Assembly (NCBI RefSeq): GCF_964340395.1
Contig: NC_135556.1
Span: forward strand, 385,001 to 449,000
Reading direction: 5' to 3'
DNA: 64,000 nucleotides
Source: Glandiceps talaboti
Taxonomy: Eukaryota; Hemichordata; Enteropneusta; Spengelidae
Shown: positions 12,985-25,195 of the stretch, piece after piece
Numbering within the stretch: the stretch's first letter is position 1
Layout: each line of letters opens with the position of its first letter
The notes under the pieces: model-generated
What the model was told of the DNA's origin: nothing
Database searches by the model: none
The model's input: only the letters and a program-made list of their open reading frames with translations
Position numbers and translations under genes: made by a program

Positions 12985-13641
12985 AGTAGATCAGATCAGG
13001 TGTGAGGGGATATAATACTGGGTGATGAAAACAATTAAACGTTCTTAGCCTGTTTTAGAGGCCACGTGATAAAATACGCAAATTTACTCATATGCTAAAT
13101 TACATTCGCTAATTTTGAACGTTAACAATTGAACCATTCATTGACAACAGGGAAATAATACGTGTAAATAACCCTAGCCTGTTTACAGCACTGCTGAGAT
13201 ACATTGTTAGGAGGCGGTCACAGTGGGGGGGGGGGAGAAAATATTTTGTTCAATTTTTTTTTGGAGCCCCCCCCCCTCCCTCTTGCTCTTAAAAATTGTT
13301 GTGCCCTCCACCCCAAAAACAGACTCTCGAATTTTCGTAGCCTCCCCCTACACATATTTTAATATGTGTATCCCTCTTCCCATGCACTTCCCGCATTCTA
13401 GAGTAAAATTGTATAGTACACTACATTGAAATAACAATGGCAATCAACTTCAGCGTCCATACATAACAGTGGGAGATTTCGCTACAAATAGATGTGGACT
13501 TTGCAAAAAAAAGGTCTCACACTGGGCTGTAATGTTGTACTTGGAAATGCTTAGCCAGCAATATTTTCTCTTTAAATCTTGATTTGGGGCAGAAACAGCA
13601 TCCCCATGATAGCGAGTAGGGGTGGGGGTGTGAGCACATTT
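12985..13641. other. Non-coding stretch with G-run repeat
   Basis: The 13223-13330 part (long G run, AAAATATTTTG, long C run, then CCACCCCAAAAAC) resembles the G-run repeats at 28061-28200 and 30355-30503. No gene is seen. Confidence 0.5.
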
Positions 13642-13880
13642 TACCTTCCGTAAGGAAGGTTTTAATATAGCAAATTAAGTCTGTCTGTGTGTGTGTGTGT
13701 GTGTGTGTGTCGATCTGTGTGTGTCTGTGTCTGTATCACCATTTCCGAAAAAACGGCTGCATCAATTCAAACGAAATTTCATAGACATGTTCCGTAGGGT
13801 AATGGCCAGAACTGATTCGGTTTTGATAATAATCCGATGAATATTAATGACCAATTTGAGTAATTAATCGATCGAACGAA
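13642..13880 (+). mobile_element. Helentron-like non-autonomous element, family 4, 5' part
   Basis: The head is a perfect hairpin, ACCTTCC-GTAA-GGAAGGT, at 13643-13660. A TCTG/TG microsatellite (13681-13735) follows, and then trunk text with CGGCTGCATCAATT and GAAATTTCATAG, the same slot filled in family 1 by a CCGATT, TTTGAAATTTG pair. No 3' end is recognisable; the copy runs into a palindrome at 13881. Confidence 0.55.
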
Positions 13881-14114
13881 TATAAAGTTGGCGTCAGATT
13901 CAGATTCAGATTCAGGTAGTGTTATCTTATGAACGTTATATTGAGCGTCAGATGGCCTCAGATCCGAAGACACCCGATGGACTCAAACCTGAAATAATAC
14001 CGTTGAGACTACAGGGAAGGATTCTTCTTCACTGCCGTCGAGTGTCTTCAGATCTGAGGCTATCTGATGCTCAATATGACGCTACCTGAATCTGAATCTG
14101 ACGCCAACTTTATA
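13881..14114. mobile_element. Palindromic MITE-like element
   Basis: Arms of ~85-100 bp are inverted copies. The left begins TATAAAGTTGGCGTCAGATT and the right ends AATCTGACGCCAACTTTATA, with matching inner blocks (GAGCGTCAGATGGCCTCAGA versus TCTGAGGCTATCTGATGCTC). About 50 bp lie between. There is no coding capacity. Superfamily unknown; TA at the outer edge would be compatible with Tc1/mariner. Confidence 0.65.
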
Positions 14115-15300
14115 CTCATGCTCTACATACAGTCTGGACATTCGTCTGCGCAGCCTGTCTGCGCATATTTATCGTGCATTAACGTTGAAATCCTACTTCG
14201 GTCTAAATATTCATAGAATTTGATGCTTTTATAGAGTTTGAATCTTTAAATACAACATAACAAACATTATTATGAGTAAGGCTCTCTGAGAAGTTTAAAT
14301 TCCAGCAAATGTTCGGAAAGAATTACAACATTTTTATCGATTGATCACAGAGTGCATCGTGACTTATCCAAGTGACATTTTCGACACAAAAAAATATACG
14401 TAAAGTGAAATGTTCTTTGATGAAAAACATGTTTACACATAAACAAGCAACAAGAAAATCACATGAGATGAATTTTATATCTGGAAAATACATGGGCCAA
14501 TTGTGTTTATTATTTTTAAAACATCGCATAGAAATAACTCCTAGCTGATCAATGATGACTAAAACTGAATTATCGAAAATAAAAATTGCCTTGAAAGTTT
14601 GACTTTCATTTGACTTTATCGGCAAAAATAAAGGCCGTGGTCAAATTTCGTGAATTTTCATACAGTTATTAACTGTGCGGTGATTTTTAGCATGGTGCAT
14701 TTTGATCACATTTTACTTGCATATGGACGGAAAACGAGCCAGTAAAACCTACAGTAGTCGAGAGTACATTGCACTAAATTTCTAAAAACAAACAAGGTTC
14801 CATGTTCAGAGATATAGTTGAATATCATTGCGTGGACAGATTTTACGTTGCAGGCTTCATCTGTGTAGAATTTAATAACATTCAAATCGAATGATGTATG
14901 TGACATGCTTAGCCTGTGCGTCTTTCTCTTAGCCCAGGCCGTTTTACGACGGGTATGTTTTCTTCACGAAAGTGAAACTGAGAAATCTGAAAACGAACAT
15001 CGACCAAACAAAACGGTATTATGAAAAATCTCACATGAAACTATGTTTTTTGAAGGTACAAAACATGCGAGTAGGTCACTTGTAGATCGTACAGTGATTT
15101 TGGAACATTGTACATGTAGCATTCTAAAAATAACACTGTATTGTTATATTGCCTCTCCAGAGGGCGCCATGATCACTGCGTCATAGAACTACGTCCATCA
15201 CGTCTCTCCAAATCCACTTTGACATGCAATCTGATTGGTTACCCTGTACGTTCGTTCCGATGAATGACACGCGCGGTACTTTTAAAAACACGGAAGTGTT
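14115..15300. other. Non-coding stretch upstream of the DUF6589-like gene
   Basis: AT-rich sequence without supported frames. The block GAGGGCGCCATGATCACTG at about 15162 stands out by GC content. It could be the edge of an element, but I found no inverse partner. Confidence 0.45.
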
Positions 15301-15304
15301 GCGA

Positions 15305-15384
15305 GTTGTCGCGAGATCTGGATAGGACGATAGCAAGTGTACAAAACATACTTTAGACTGTGTCTAATCTTCAATCTGTCAAAA
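15305..15384 (+). promoter_or_regulatory. Candidate core promoter of the DUF6589-like gene
   Basis: TCGCGAGA lies at 15309-15316, 69 bp before the chosen ATG. It is a large part of the TCTCGCGAGA element bound by BANP in animal CpG promoters. The same octamer lies just upstream of PYM1 in this window. No TATA box is obvious. Confidence 0.35.
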
Positions 15385-18300
15385 ATGTTTTCTTTTCGCC
15401 AAAATTGTTTTGCCTGTGGGTCAGTTTTGGACGAGAAGCATTACTTTACATTAAGTGGGCGTCGGAATGACGACATCGATGTGTTACGCTGCCTGGAAGA
15501 ATGGGGACGTCTCCCACTCAGTGAAACATTTAAAGACAAGGCTATTTGTCCCAAATGTAATAGGAAAATTGTACACATCTCAGAGAAAATCGCCGAGTTC
15601 CGTGCAATATGTCATTCGCATGGTAAGTTTCCTTCTGTTTTATTTTATCGATCTATTATTGTGATTACTTTATATTTTACTTCATAACATTGTATAACAG
15701 CCAAAGTGAAAATTGTGAGACCATGTAGCTCCTTTTCTAAATCAAATTCAGTTATCATATTATTTGCGAATTGAAAGTACTTGTTTATTTGACTTTGTGA
15801 ATTGAAAGTACTTGTTTATTTGACTTTGTGAATTGAAAGTACTTGTTTATTTGACTTTGTCAATTGAAAGTACTTGTTTATTTGACTTTGTCAATTGAAA
15901 GTACAGTACTGTACTTGTTTATTTGACTTTGTCAATTGAAAGTACTTGTTTATTTGACTTTTTTTAATGACAGATGATTATATATCTTTAAAGTTTATGT
16001 TCATGGTCGATAACCATGTTTTCTTTTACTTCATTGTTCTACGTGAATACTTATAGTTCCTTTCCCTTGTCTACTTGTAACCAAAACAGGGATTCACAAT
16101 GATTGTTCACAATCAAGTCGTCCATCAGTGGTTTCGAGTTGTGTCCGACCAATAGTACCTAGGCCACTATTATATTCAGGTTTGCACAACAGCAACAGCA
16201 ACAACAACAGCAGTACTATCAGCACCAACAATTCAATATTACAAACATCGGGTCTGAGAAATCCCCAACTATCTGAAGTAAATCTTTCTTTGCCACTTCA
16301 ACAGGTAATCATTCCATACATATAGATCTCAACTGAAGATACTTAATTTTCATTGTTTTGAGTAGTATAACAATTATTTCACAAAATATGTATATGCCTT
16401 TTGTTATGAATTTTTTTCTTACTTAATTTTTAGCTCCGCTGTCAGCGTAGCTTTAGGTATAGGTTGTATAGAGTATAGAGAGTAGAGTGAATCATAGATG
16501 TCCGTCAAACTTTTATATTTTCGTTATTTTCTCCGAAAGTAACAGTCAGTATTCTTAGATATTTGGTGTGCATGTTCCCTGGGGGGAGGCTATTCAGATT
16601 TGTTCATGCCAAGTTGATTTGTGCCATTTTCAATTTTTTATGATTTTTTTTCATAAAATGTCATTTTCATCATCTCCGTGAAAACTTATTGTCAGATTGC
16701 TTTGATATCTGGTGTGTTGATGCGCAGGGGGTAGCTTACTCAGGTTTGTTAATTTCAAGTCAGCACATCTTCATTTTTATTTTTTATGATTTTTTTTTTG
16801 TAATTTGAAAAAAAAATGAATATGTTAATGAGTATAATGACCGACGCCATATTGGAAATCAGTCGACGAGACTTTAAGTAAACTGCCACTTTTCAAAAGA
16901 CACTATTGACGTCAAACAAGCAATGTAATATGTGCTATAGTCATAATTCTACGCATTGGGCGCCCAAATGCATGAAGTGACAAGCGTTTATTCGAAACAA
17001 GGTTGTAAACTTCAAATCCAAATTCTGCACCCCTTCTACATAATCAGCCAGTCCGCAACGTCCTTATTTGCATACTCTATCCTGATTCGACCAGAAGCTG
17101 AAGCTGACCTCATTTGACCGGGCGATTTTCCACAGCAAGTAACAACACAGGACGTTCTTGGTACTCACTAAAATCTCACTTCAGACCCACTATAAAAATG
17201 TGATGTTTTCACATAACATGTAACTTGTGATTAATTCTATATTGTCGTGCAATTTGGAGTGACAGTGAACCGGAATTAAGACAACTTGCGTAAGGAAGGC
17301 ATGCGGTTGAAGTTATGCAAGAGCAGTCTAACTGCGGACGACTGTGAATCAACCAAATTTTGTTTATTGGCCGACAGTTCACATGTAAAGTTAAACGACA
17401 TGAACGTGTCTTGCCATTTCCAAAATACAAATATTTGGCAAGTAAAAATAATTAAAATAATCACAACTTTAATTTGGCTTCAGACTTTGCATTATGTTTT
17501 GCGTATCTTTCCCCGTTTTACATGTAAATCCGAAAAGGTTCTCTCGTCATGTCATCAGTGATCATACCGCGAGGGGCTGCTTTGAGTACGAGCGAAGTGA
17601 GGCATGTTGGGGTATTTTGTTGAGAATTATAAATATTGCGAAATGTCAAGTACAAGGTTTAAATACAATAGAATGATGAAAAAAATGTCCGAGTCTGCTG
17701 ACAGGCGCCGCGCCGGTCACAAGAATCACTGTAAATTCCATCTTTCTTAGTTTCCGTACGGCGACAACCCCAGATACCCGGATGCTCGAGGGACTAACCC
17801 GGAAGCAAGTCGTTGTCAGCCATACGTTACAGTGGTAACATCGTCCGAGAAATCGCTGCGTTCAGAGTGTCATTATTCACAGAATTGTTGTTTTCGAGTG
17901 AAAACGCGTCTTGAATTGAATAAATCTAACAAATGAAGACATGTCAAGTTATATTTTGAAAGTTGTATCGCTAGTTTGAGACGATTTTCTCACGTACTAT
18001 CGAGGCTTACTTGGACTTGGACCTTACTCCAGTTCATCGGGAAGTTTAGCCAGTCCGATAATTCTTTCTGGTTGAGTTTACAACACTTTTGATCACGCAG
18101 ATTTTGTTGTTGTGATGAAAAGAAATTTAAAAAAAAGATCACTTCAACCATTTCGTTGTGTTTTCTTTATGAAAGGTAATAGAACATGAACGAGTGTTAC
18201 CACTGTAACGTATGGCTGCCAGAATGACTCCCTTTCGGGTACTTGGCGGGGATTGTCGCCGTCCGGAAACTAAGATGGCGATTAATACATTTCTTCCCTA

Positions 18301-21300
18301 TATATATCTACTACAACTTGTACAAGTTGAATGTTGTTGACTTGGTAAATTTGTTAGAAAATTCAAATTCAAATTGCCTCAAAATTATTTTAGATCCCCA
18401 GTTTATTTCATTCATCATTAAAATTTTCCAGGGTTAAAGCTGTAAGACAATGGAATTATTTATAACCAACCTCAAAATCCTCTTTTTTTTCTTTTTCTTG
18501 TGTGCATTTCCCAGTCATTTTTTTTCTGATATTTTGTGCAATTTTTCATAACAGTAGATTTTTGTTATAAAATGGTGACTATGGTATAAAAGTACAATAC
18601 ATTACCAACTTCTGTGTAAAATGTGTTTTACAGTGAGACATCATATGAACCACTAACCACTTTATTGCATCGCTAAAACAAAACTGCATAGTGAAGAGCT
18701 GAAGAACTGAACCACTTCTACGTGTCACCAAAATAAAAAATAAAAAAACATAAAAAAACAGCGGAGCTATTCTGACCGATAGGTCGCTTGTTTGTGGAGT
18801 TATATCAAATGGATTAAAGTGGTTGCCTTATAATCTACTGGCTGCACAGTAGAGTTTCGCTGTTTCAATTTACTACTTTCTGAATGGCTAAATTGTTTTC
18901 CAATGTGTACCATGTTGTGTACAGCTTTACACAAAATTTTTCCTATAGATGACTTCACCCTCCTCATGATGTACACTATTGAGAAGTAAGTAGTTAATCT
19001 AACCAAAGTTTCAAAAAATCATCCACTTTCATCTAGTGTAGTTTTAAAGAAATAGTTTCGTTTTCCCTTCTAGGCCGAAGTATCTTCAATACAGAGGGTT
19101 GCTGCAGCTGGTGTCCCACAGCTGATTGCAGCTGAGATATTAAAGATAACTTCCATAAAGAAGGCAATACAACAAAATATACTCCAAGAACTAAACCAAG
19201 AATGTGAAGAAATGTCAAAGAAAAGCCATGGCAAGTCCTCAGTTTTAAGGTATGCACACCAAAGCTATATCTTCCATTCCATGGATTTCAAATAGAATTG
19301 GTATCAAAACAGTTGTACCTAATTTGTACTAATTTTTTGTACATTTAGACAAGTAGTGACTGCATTCTTTGGATCCAGCGTTAACATTTTTACACGTACA
19401 TAGATCATGGTTGGAGGCATTGTCTATATTTTTACTCTACAAATAAATGTATTGATACATTATTCGTTATCTTCACTGATTGCATTTTACTTCTATATGC
19501 TATGGCTATTTATCAATATTTTGTTACTAACAAATTCTATGAAACTTTTTTGTTACCTGTAATTTCTTTATTTGCATGAAAACAATGAAATGTTTTAAAA
19601 GCATGTATCACCTAACTAATAACAACTTAGAAAGATCATAAATAAGCAACATCTTACACTTGAAATAGGATATTTAAAAAAGGTTTAAAACTAAAGGTTT
19701 ACTTGTTTTAGCTTTACAGTTGTTGTCTTTCCCAATAATGACCCTGAGAACTTCATATAGAACACAAAAGTAAGAACAAAAACTGTGATTCAATCTTGAT
19801 TAAATTTGTGCAAAAGTGACAATTTATGTCTTCATCATCAAATTTACAAAATCTACCTGTTTCACTCTATGAGTAATTATGAAATGTATTGTATTGGCAC
19901 CTTCCTTGTATTGAATACTTTGATATAATTCCCTATGTCATTTTGAGTTGCTAGATGAGTAGTGACAAAACAATTAAGTCATAAGAAAATTCTGGCTGAA
20001 TGATGAAAAATATTCGAGAATAACATAATTATACCAGTGCCAGTAATATCAAACCAAAGAAAAATCTGGGAAAGTAGTGACAATTTTGAAATATTTTGAC
20101 TCATATTTTCAACACAACAGAACCAATGACATAGTCATGCATTGTCGTGATGTAGTACAAGTAGGTTATAAATTCCATATTTTTTTTGTTTAACTTGACT
20201 AGTGCATGATGTAATCAATATTAAGTCTCTCTCAATATCAAGTATGCAAGTCTATATGATGATACTTTTCTTCTTTCATTGATAACTAGGAGTAAGACGC
20301 CATCACACTTGAGGGAGTTTGATTGTCAACCAATCCTGGAAGAAATAAAGAATAGAGTACCATTTCTTTTAGACATATTGTCTACAGTAGCTATACCAGA
20401 GAGGGAGTCAAAGAATACATATCGCTGTGGGGATATGAGAATGTACCCATTGATTATGGTGTATGCAATATTAATGCAACAGAGGAACCGTGAATTGAGC
20501 TTGGTGCAACGGTTAAATACTATGATTCTTAGTGCCGGAAAAGCTGACTCAAAGGTATATTGCTCTATTTATTGCAGTGTTTTTATGAACTGTGTTAAAT
20601 TATAGGGGAAAAAATGTTGTTTTGTTTACTTCATCAGTTTTTTAACACTCAGCTGAACACTAAGGTAGTTCAGTATTGCTATAGGCATGGAGTATATTTG
20701 TAATTGGCATGGAGTATATTGCAAATATTGCAAATATAACACCATGTTTTGTTAGGGATGCTCCTTAAAGGGGCACAGGCTGAGTTTAGGCTGTTTTTGG
20801 ACCCAATTTTTTTTGTGTACGAAGTGTTACATCTTGTAGTCTACCTACTCATTTCTTACTTGAAACTGGTATAACCCAATCCTGATATTTAGATATAATA
20901 TATTTAAGCAATAAACCACCCCTGGGGATGGTATACCACTCGGTTTTGACCAGTGAACGAAATATATGCACAAGCGATAGCGAGTGCATATATTGAGTTC
21001 ACTGGTCAAAACCGAGTGGTATACCATACGCAGGGGTGGTTTATTGCTATTATATTATACCAGTATATTGAAAATGTCGGAAACAAGATAAGACGCAACA
21101 TTTTCTGGATTTATTTGCACCCCATCCCGGCACAGACTACAACGTTCGTAGATGAACAGTGAGTGAACATCACAATTTGGATGCGTGCCAAATGTGCATT
21201 ATCGCTCATTTTAGACACGCTAGTTCGATGTCTAGACCAATCAGAACTCTCGATTTGAATCATCAATATACTGGTATAATATAATTAAGATTTTATGACA

Positions 21301-22716
21301 TAATTTTTGGTAAGCATCCTTGTTATGTTTTTTATCGAAACATACAACACTGCCATTTTGTTAAAATGCTTAGATGGATGTCACATGACCTTGTATACCT
21401 ACCATAGCAATTCACTGGGAATTCACACCAACTCTATCTTATCTTGTCCTTTTCAGATGTATGACAGGTTCAATAGGCTAGGTGTATGTCTCAGCCACCA
21501 GCAACAACTCAACATCTTGGATGAAATTGGAGCAGGCTATAAGAGAGAAATCATTGATAATGTTCAAAGAGGCCTGAAGTTTCAAATAACCGGTGACAAC
21601 CTTGATCTGAGAGAAAATGTGCGTCAAATGCTTCTTAGCAATAGAAATAGAGATCATCACTGGTTTACTTTGATTCTTTATTTTGATCGCATTGATTTCT
21701 CAGAGTTAGATAATACCAAGCCTCAAGGAAATTTACATGACGTGCCACCATCTCTCTTCATTCCAAATCAGGTTGAAAGGAGTAAATTAAGATCTGATTT
21801 CATCATTCTCGTGTCCCGTATTATTACAAAACATCTGCAGCAGTTTGAACACTTGTCATCCGTAGTCCCCTCCCACATTGTTCATCGATTCTCAGAGGAA
21901 ATGAAGAAAAAATCGAAAGTCTACAACCTACCCATTCAATTCAAGGATGAAAAGAAATATAGTGACATGATTGATATTCAGTCATTCATTGAAGAATTTG
22001 TGGCCACTGTCTCCAATGAGGCTGATCAACAGTGTAGTGAGATACCCTTTGGTGGTGATGAATTGACCAGGATAAGAGCACAGAAGGCCAAGTACATCCG
22101 TTGTGGAGGTCACACTAATGCTGATCGATTAGAACATGTGAATCCAATCCTCATTGAAAACTGGCATACCAAGAGGGCATATCTTGCTGTATTGTGGCAA
22201 CAGTTGTACAAACAAGAATCGTCAAGAGACAAAGGTACTCTGAAATACTACAGGGAACTATTACAACGTAATAACATACCTGCTGATGTAAACAAGAACT
22301 TCGATGCAGTAAAACAATTCTTGACACTGGTTGTCAAATGTTTCGTCATTGAGGGTGCACTAGAATTCTTTGAAATGGAATCAACCACCAGCAACCCAAA
22401 GCGTCACATCCCACCATCTGCATCAACAAGGCTATCTGTAAAGAAAGAATACGTAAACACAGTCATTGGCAAATTCGTTGACGAATTCATAATACCTAAC
22501 ACAGCAACAGAAAGAGTAACTTCTGGTAATGGGTCTACTGAAATTCATCAGAGTACCATCAATCAAGACCATGGATACTTTGTTTCTAGTCACAGTACAA
22601 TCCAAGGACACGAATCGGCTCAGAGTTCACCTATACAAGAAGTTATGGAGCACAACTATGTAACCCAACATCCCACAGGAACGCTTGAAGTTAGTGAAGA
22701 TGTAGATCAAGTATGA
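15385..22716 (+). CDS. DUF6589-like protein, five coding exons, N-terminal part
   Basis: Coding exons are 15385-15622, 16090-16304, 19074-19249, 20290-20554 and 21457-22716. All junctions are GT-AG, every phase matches, and the first four exons total exactly 298 codons. The start is the ATG of MFSFRQNCFACG; the frame upstream lacks another ATG. Exon 1 carries a zinc-binding pattern (C8-x2-C11, later C55-x2-C58, with C76, H77 and H79). Exon 2 is Ser/Asn-rich and probably disordered. Exon 5 contains TGDNLDLRENVRQM (about residue 344) followed by HHWF. This matches what I know of the DUF6589 family, common in cnidarians, other invertebrates and fungi, with no firmly known function. I infer a transposase-like RNase-H-type fold from the GDN/GDG acidic motifs; that is unproven. 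Introns contain a tandem repeat, a Helentron-like element and two palindromic elements. The frame stops at 22716 and the domain continues in the next frame (see the following entry). Confidence 0.7.
15767..15962. repeat. 31-bp tandem repeat in intron 1
   Basis: About six copies of a unit containing GAATTGAAAGTACTTGTTTA then TTTGACTTTGT, nearly identical; one copy has an 8-bp expansion (AGTACTGT). High identity suggests recent amplification. Confidence 0.9.
16842..16985. repeat. Dispersed repeat shared with 60625-60750
   Basis: Both copies share blocks such as ATGACCGACGCCATATTGGA, GCCACTTTTCAAAAGACAC and AATTCTACGC with modest divergence. The unit length is about 140 bp; its parent element is unknown. 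Confidence 0.65.
17743..18279. mobile_element. Inverted-repeat element inside the family 2 copy
   Basis: The ends are inverted copies. The left has CTTAGTTTCCGTACGGCGAC and the right GTCGCCGTCCGGAAACTAAG. An inner pair GCCATACGTTACAGTGGTAA and its inverse lies near 17820 and 18200. The interior of about 370 bp is non-coding. The family 2 copy at 32815 contains only the right-end text, so the order of events between the two elements is not clear. Confidence 0.6.
20918..21047. mobile_element. Near-perfect palindromic element in intron 4
   Basis: Arms of ~60 bp: the left carries AATAAACCACCCCTG and ACCACTCGGTTTTGACCAGT, the right their exact inverse. The centre is ATATATGCAC followed by GAGTGCATATAT around a ~10-nt loop. 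It abuts another inverted-repeat element at 21049. Confidence 0.75.
21049..21285. mobile_element. MITE with 23-bp terminal inverted repeats
   Basis: The left terminus reads ATTATATTATACCAGTATAT and then TGA; the right terminus is its exact inverse at 21263-21285. The 237-bp element has a GC-richer, non-coding interior. It ends about 170 bp upstream of the exon 5 acceptor. Confidence 0.75.
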
Positions 22717-23330
22717 CTTCCCTTTATAGCCGTCAACTACTTGAACTTGGACTGATGTTCATGCAACTTGATGACACTCACAAGGAAGGGGATGGAGACA
22801 GAGATCTTATCAACTGGAAATATCTGCTGATGTATTTTAAAGCTAAAACTACACATCATTCAAATTATGCCATCGAAGCAGTAAACAAGATAGCACAAGC
22901 AGAAGTAATCCTGACTAAACAGATGTCTCAACGTGTTCTTTGGGGTCGATCTGTCAATCAGAAGGGAGGTGCTGGTAACAACTTTCCAGTTGATCTACGT
23001 AATGAGCTACATAACAACTTCTTTAAGTCAGTTGTTAAGGCAATGGGTGCAAAGAAGACTGAGAAAGCCATCCTGAGAGCTTCTAAAGCTGCAAGTGGGC
23101 TACAGGACATTGTCATAAACTTTGATGATGTAACCAACATCAAACCTGAGAAGACGGACCACACATCAATGAGTGAAACTGGAGATATGAATGCTGTGTT
23201 GGATGACCTTAGGCAACTACGCCCATTCAGAGTAACAACTGGTCGAAAACATGAACATTTCCCAGATATTACTCTCAGTCCTCTTGAACGGCTACAGATG
23301 CCACAGTTGTATTCCTGGATCAGACAATGA
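22713..23330 (+). CDS. DUF6589-like protein, C-terminal part in the -1 frame
   Basis: A 205-residue frame whose ATG overlaps the upstream stop as ATGA (22713-22716). It begins MTSLYSRQLLELGLMFMQL and carries EGDGDRDLINWKYLL, SNYAIEAV and NQKGGAGNNFPVDLRNELH. These are the motifs I expect in the second half of a DUF6589 domain, and they are needed to complete the protein (717 plus 205 residues). Explanations in order of likelihood: a one-base indel in a decaying or misassembled gene, termination-reinitiation at ATGA, or -1 frameshifting. No slippery heptamer is evident at the site, and I see no intron that would fix the frame. The gene ends at 23330; a CAATGAAATCA motif repeated three times surrounds the stop. 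Confidence 0.65.
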   Translation: MTSLYSRQLLELGLMFMQLDDTHKEGDGDRDLINWKYLLMYFKAKTTHHSNYAIEAVNKIAQAEVILTKQMSQRVLWGRSVNQKGGAGNNFPVDLRNELHNNFFKSVVKAMGAKKTEKAILRASKAASGLQDIVINFDDVTNIKPEKTDHTSMSETGDMNAVLDDLRQLRPFRVTTGRKHEHFPDITLSPLERLQMPQLYSWIRQ

Positions 23331-23795
23331 AATCAGACAATGAAATCAATCAATGAAATCAACAAAGAAATAGATGTTCCAGAAATTGAAGATGACTCTG
23401 ATTAAAACAGCGATGGAGAACATTGGAACATTGTTCCATTCTTAAAACTGAAAAAAAAGAAATGTTATTCTACTTATGGATGATCACTATATGCTGAGAT
23501 TACACTACGGGTGATAGGAACAAAGAGGTGATATCAGGTGATAACCTCAAAGTACCAGTATTTTTATATTTCCTTGTAAGTTGAAATGTGGATTTGAGGA
23601 AGATAAACAATGACCCATTTTAAATTAAAAGATGCTTAGTAAATAATAAAGGTAACTATCTAGAACTACATATTTTCAGAAATGTAATTATATTTTTTTT
23701 ATGTTATTTTTTATATACTGTTACTTTTTCACATTAGCCCAAAATGAGTGGTTTTTTGGGTGAAAACACAATGTTTCGTTAATTCTATTAATTAT

Positions 23796-24112
23796 TCTGT
23801 GAAAAAATTTAACTTGACACCGGTCACCAAACTACTGGGTCATTATGTTTCTGGGTGTTTTACATTGTTCAGAATTCAAACATAAATTCAACAAAATTTT
23901 ATGCTTCTATCATGTCTTGTTCCTTTGAAACATGTTAGTGAAAATGATTTAATATAAATCAAAATCACAGTACTTCACTTTCACATTGCAAAAGATAAGA
24001 TGATAGAAGCATAGCAAGTTGTGGAATTTATGTTTGAATTCTCAAGAATCTAAAACACCCATTACACATATTATACTTCTGCAATTTGTGTCAAGTTAAA
24101 CTTTTCCATAGA
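23796..24112. mobile_element. MITE-like inverted-repeat element
   Basis: Imperfect arms of ~100 bp. ATTCTGTGAAAAAATTTAAC and CTTGACAC on the left are inverted at about 24085-24112. AATTCAAACATAAATTC with TATGCTTCTATCAT is inverted at about 24001-24045. Non-coding. Confidence 0.65.
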
Positions 24113-24344
24113 ATGTTAATGGAACTGGCAGCACGACAATGAAAATCACATAATTACCCTCCTGAAAATAGTTTAGATAGTCATCATCCTTATTCATTTG
24201 GAACAATTTATTTCAGGATACTGGATAGATAGAATAAGTTACTTTCATCTCCCACCAAGCTGCATCATGAATATTATCTTGATATGAAACAAAAAACACA
24301 GCATGTTAGATCTGAATGCTGTATACCTGCAACTTCAAGATGTA

Positions 24345-24660
24345 ATCAAAATAATATGTGATTCCAATGAATTAGTTGACATCTTGGGAGATGTAAAAAA
24401 TAATAGCATGTGATTCCAATGAATTAGTTGACATCCTGGGAGATGTAAAAAAAGAATATGTGATTCCAATGAATTAGTTGACATCCTGGGAGATGTAAAA
24501 AATAATAGCATGTGATTCCAATGAATTAGTTGACATCCTGGGAGATGTAAAAAAATAATATGTGATTCCAATGAATTAGTTGACATCCTGGGAGATGTAA
24601 CAAATAATATGTGATTCCAATGAATTAGTTGACATCCTGGGAGATGTAAAAAATAATAGC
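24345..24660. repeat. Tandem repeat, unit about 50-57 bp
   Basis: Six copies of a unit with TGTGATTCCAATGAATTAGT, TGACATCCTGGGAGATGTAA and a variable A-rich linker. Length differences are confined to the linker. The MSTNSLESH-type frames are repeat translations. Confidence 0.9.
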
Positions 24661-25195
24661 AAGTGGTTTTAGGACAATAGAGACATATATTATCAGTATC
24701 TAAAGCAACTTTTTATTTAGTCTAGTATAAGTATGAAGTTTAACAAATATTGTCTGTATGGATATAGACTGCTATTTATTTCAATTTCTTATTTCATTAA
24801 AGTCAAACTGATATTTTTCAACATCAACATATTATTTAGAATAAATAGATAAAAAAAACCATTTTTTTCTGGATGTTTAAATTTTCGTTATCTAGTTTCG
24901 TTTTGAGTTTACAGTAGTATATCAAAAATTTCTGTAAACTTTTTCACATTTTCGGTGAGGTAGGGGGGGGGGTTTCAATGATCTCTTGTACATGAAAAAT
25001 GTGTTTTTTGTCACAGATCAGGTTGGAAATATATACATACTTGGTATAAATTTTAACCACTTGGCTTACGTCATTTGCTATGTACAGAGTTTTCGTCAAA
25101 GTTCATGTAAACATGTCTGATATTTATCTACACATATTCATAGTTCCATGAATAAAAGTTATTTTATAGCGTTATTTCTGATTCAGATAGTGATC

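Larger units (their letters stand above)
16431..18792 (+). mobile_element. Helentron-like non-autonomous element, family 2, copy 1 (intron 2)
   Basis: The 5' end is TAGCTCCGCTGT (16431) and folds with CAGCGTAGC into a hairpin. Its perfect inverse ACAGCGGAGCTA lies at 18758-18769, followed by a 3' hairpin GACC-GATA-GGTC (18774-18785) and the end CTTGTT. The repeat is thus terminal at the 5' side and subterminal at the 3' side, the asymmetric layout known for Helentrons. The trunk has two ~165-bp units (about 16560-16830) with CCCTGGGG and TTTTTATGATTTTTTTT. Other repeats (16842-16985 and 17743-18279) are embedded. No protein is encoded. Confidence 0.75.
23331..25195. other. Region between the convergent genes
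   Basis: 1.9 kb between the stop of the DUF6589-like gene and the stop of the helicase gene. It holds one inverted-repeat element, one tandem array and a G run at about 24963; no frame is supported. Confidence 0.6.

Noticed and set aside
24335-24586. Repetitive peptide frame (MSTNSLESH…)
   Set aside because: It is the 50-57-bp tandem array read in one frame; linker length varies without regard to frame.
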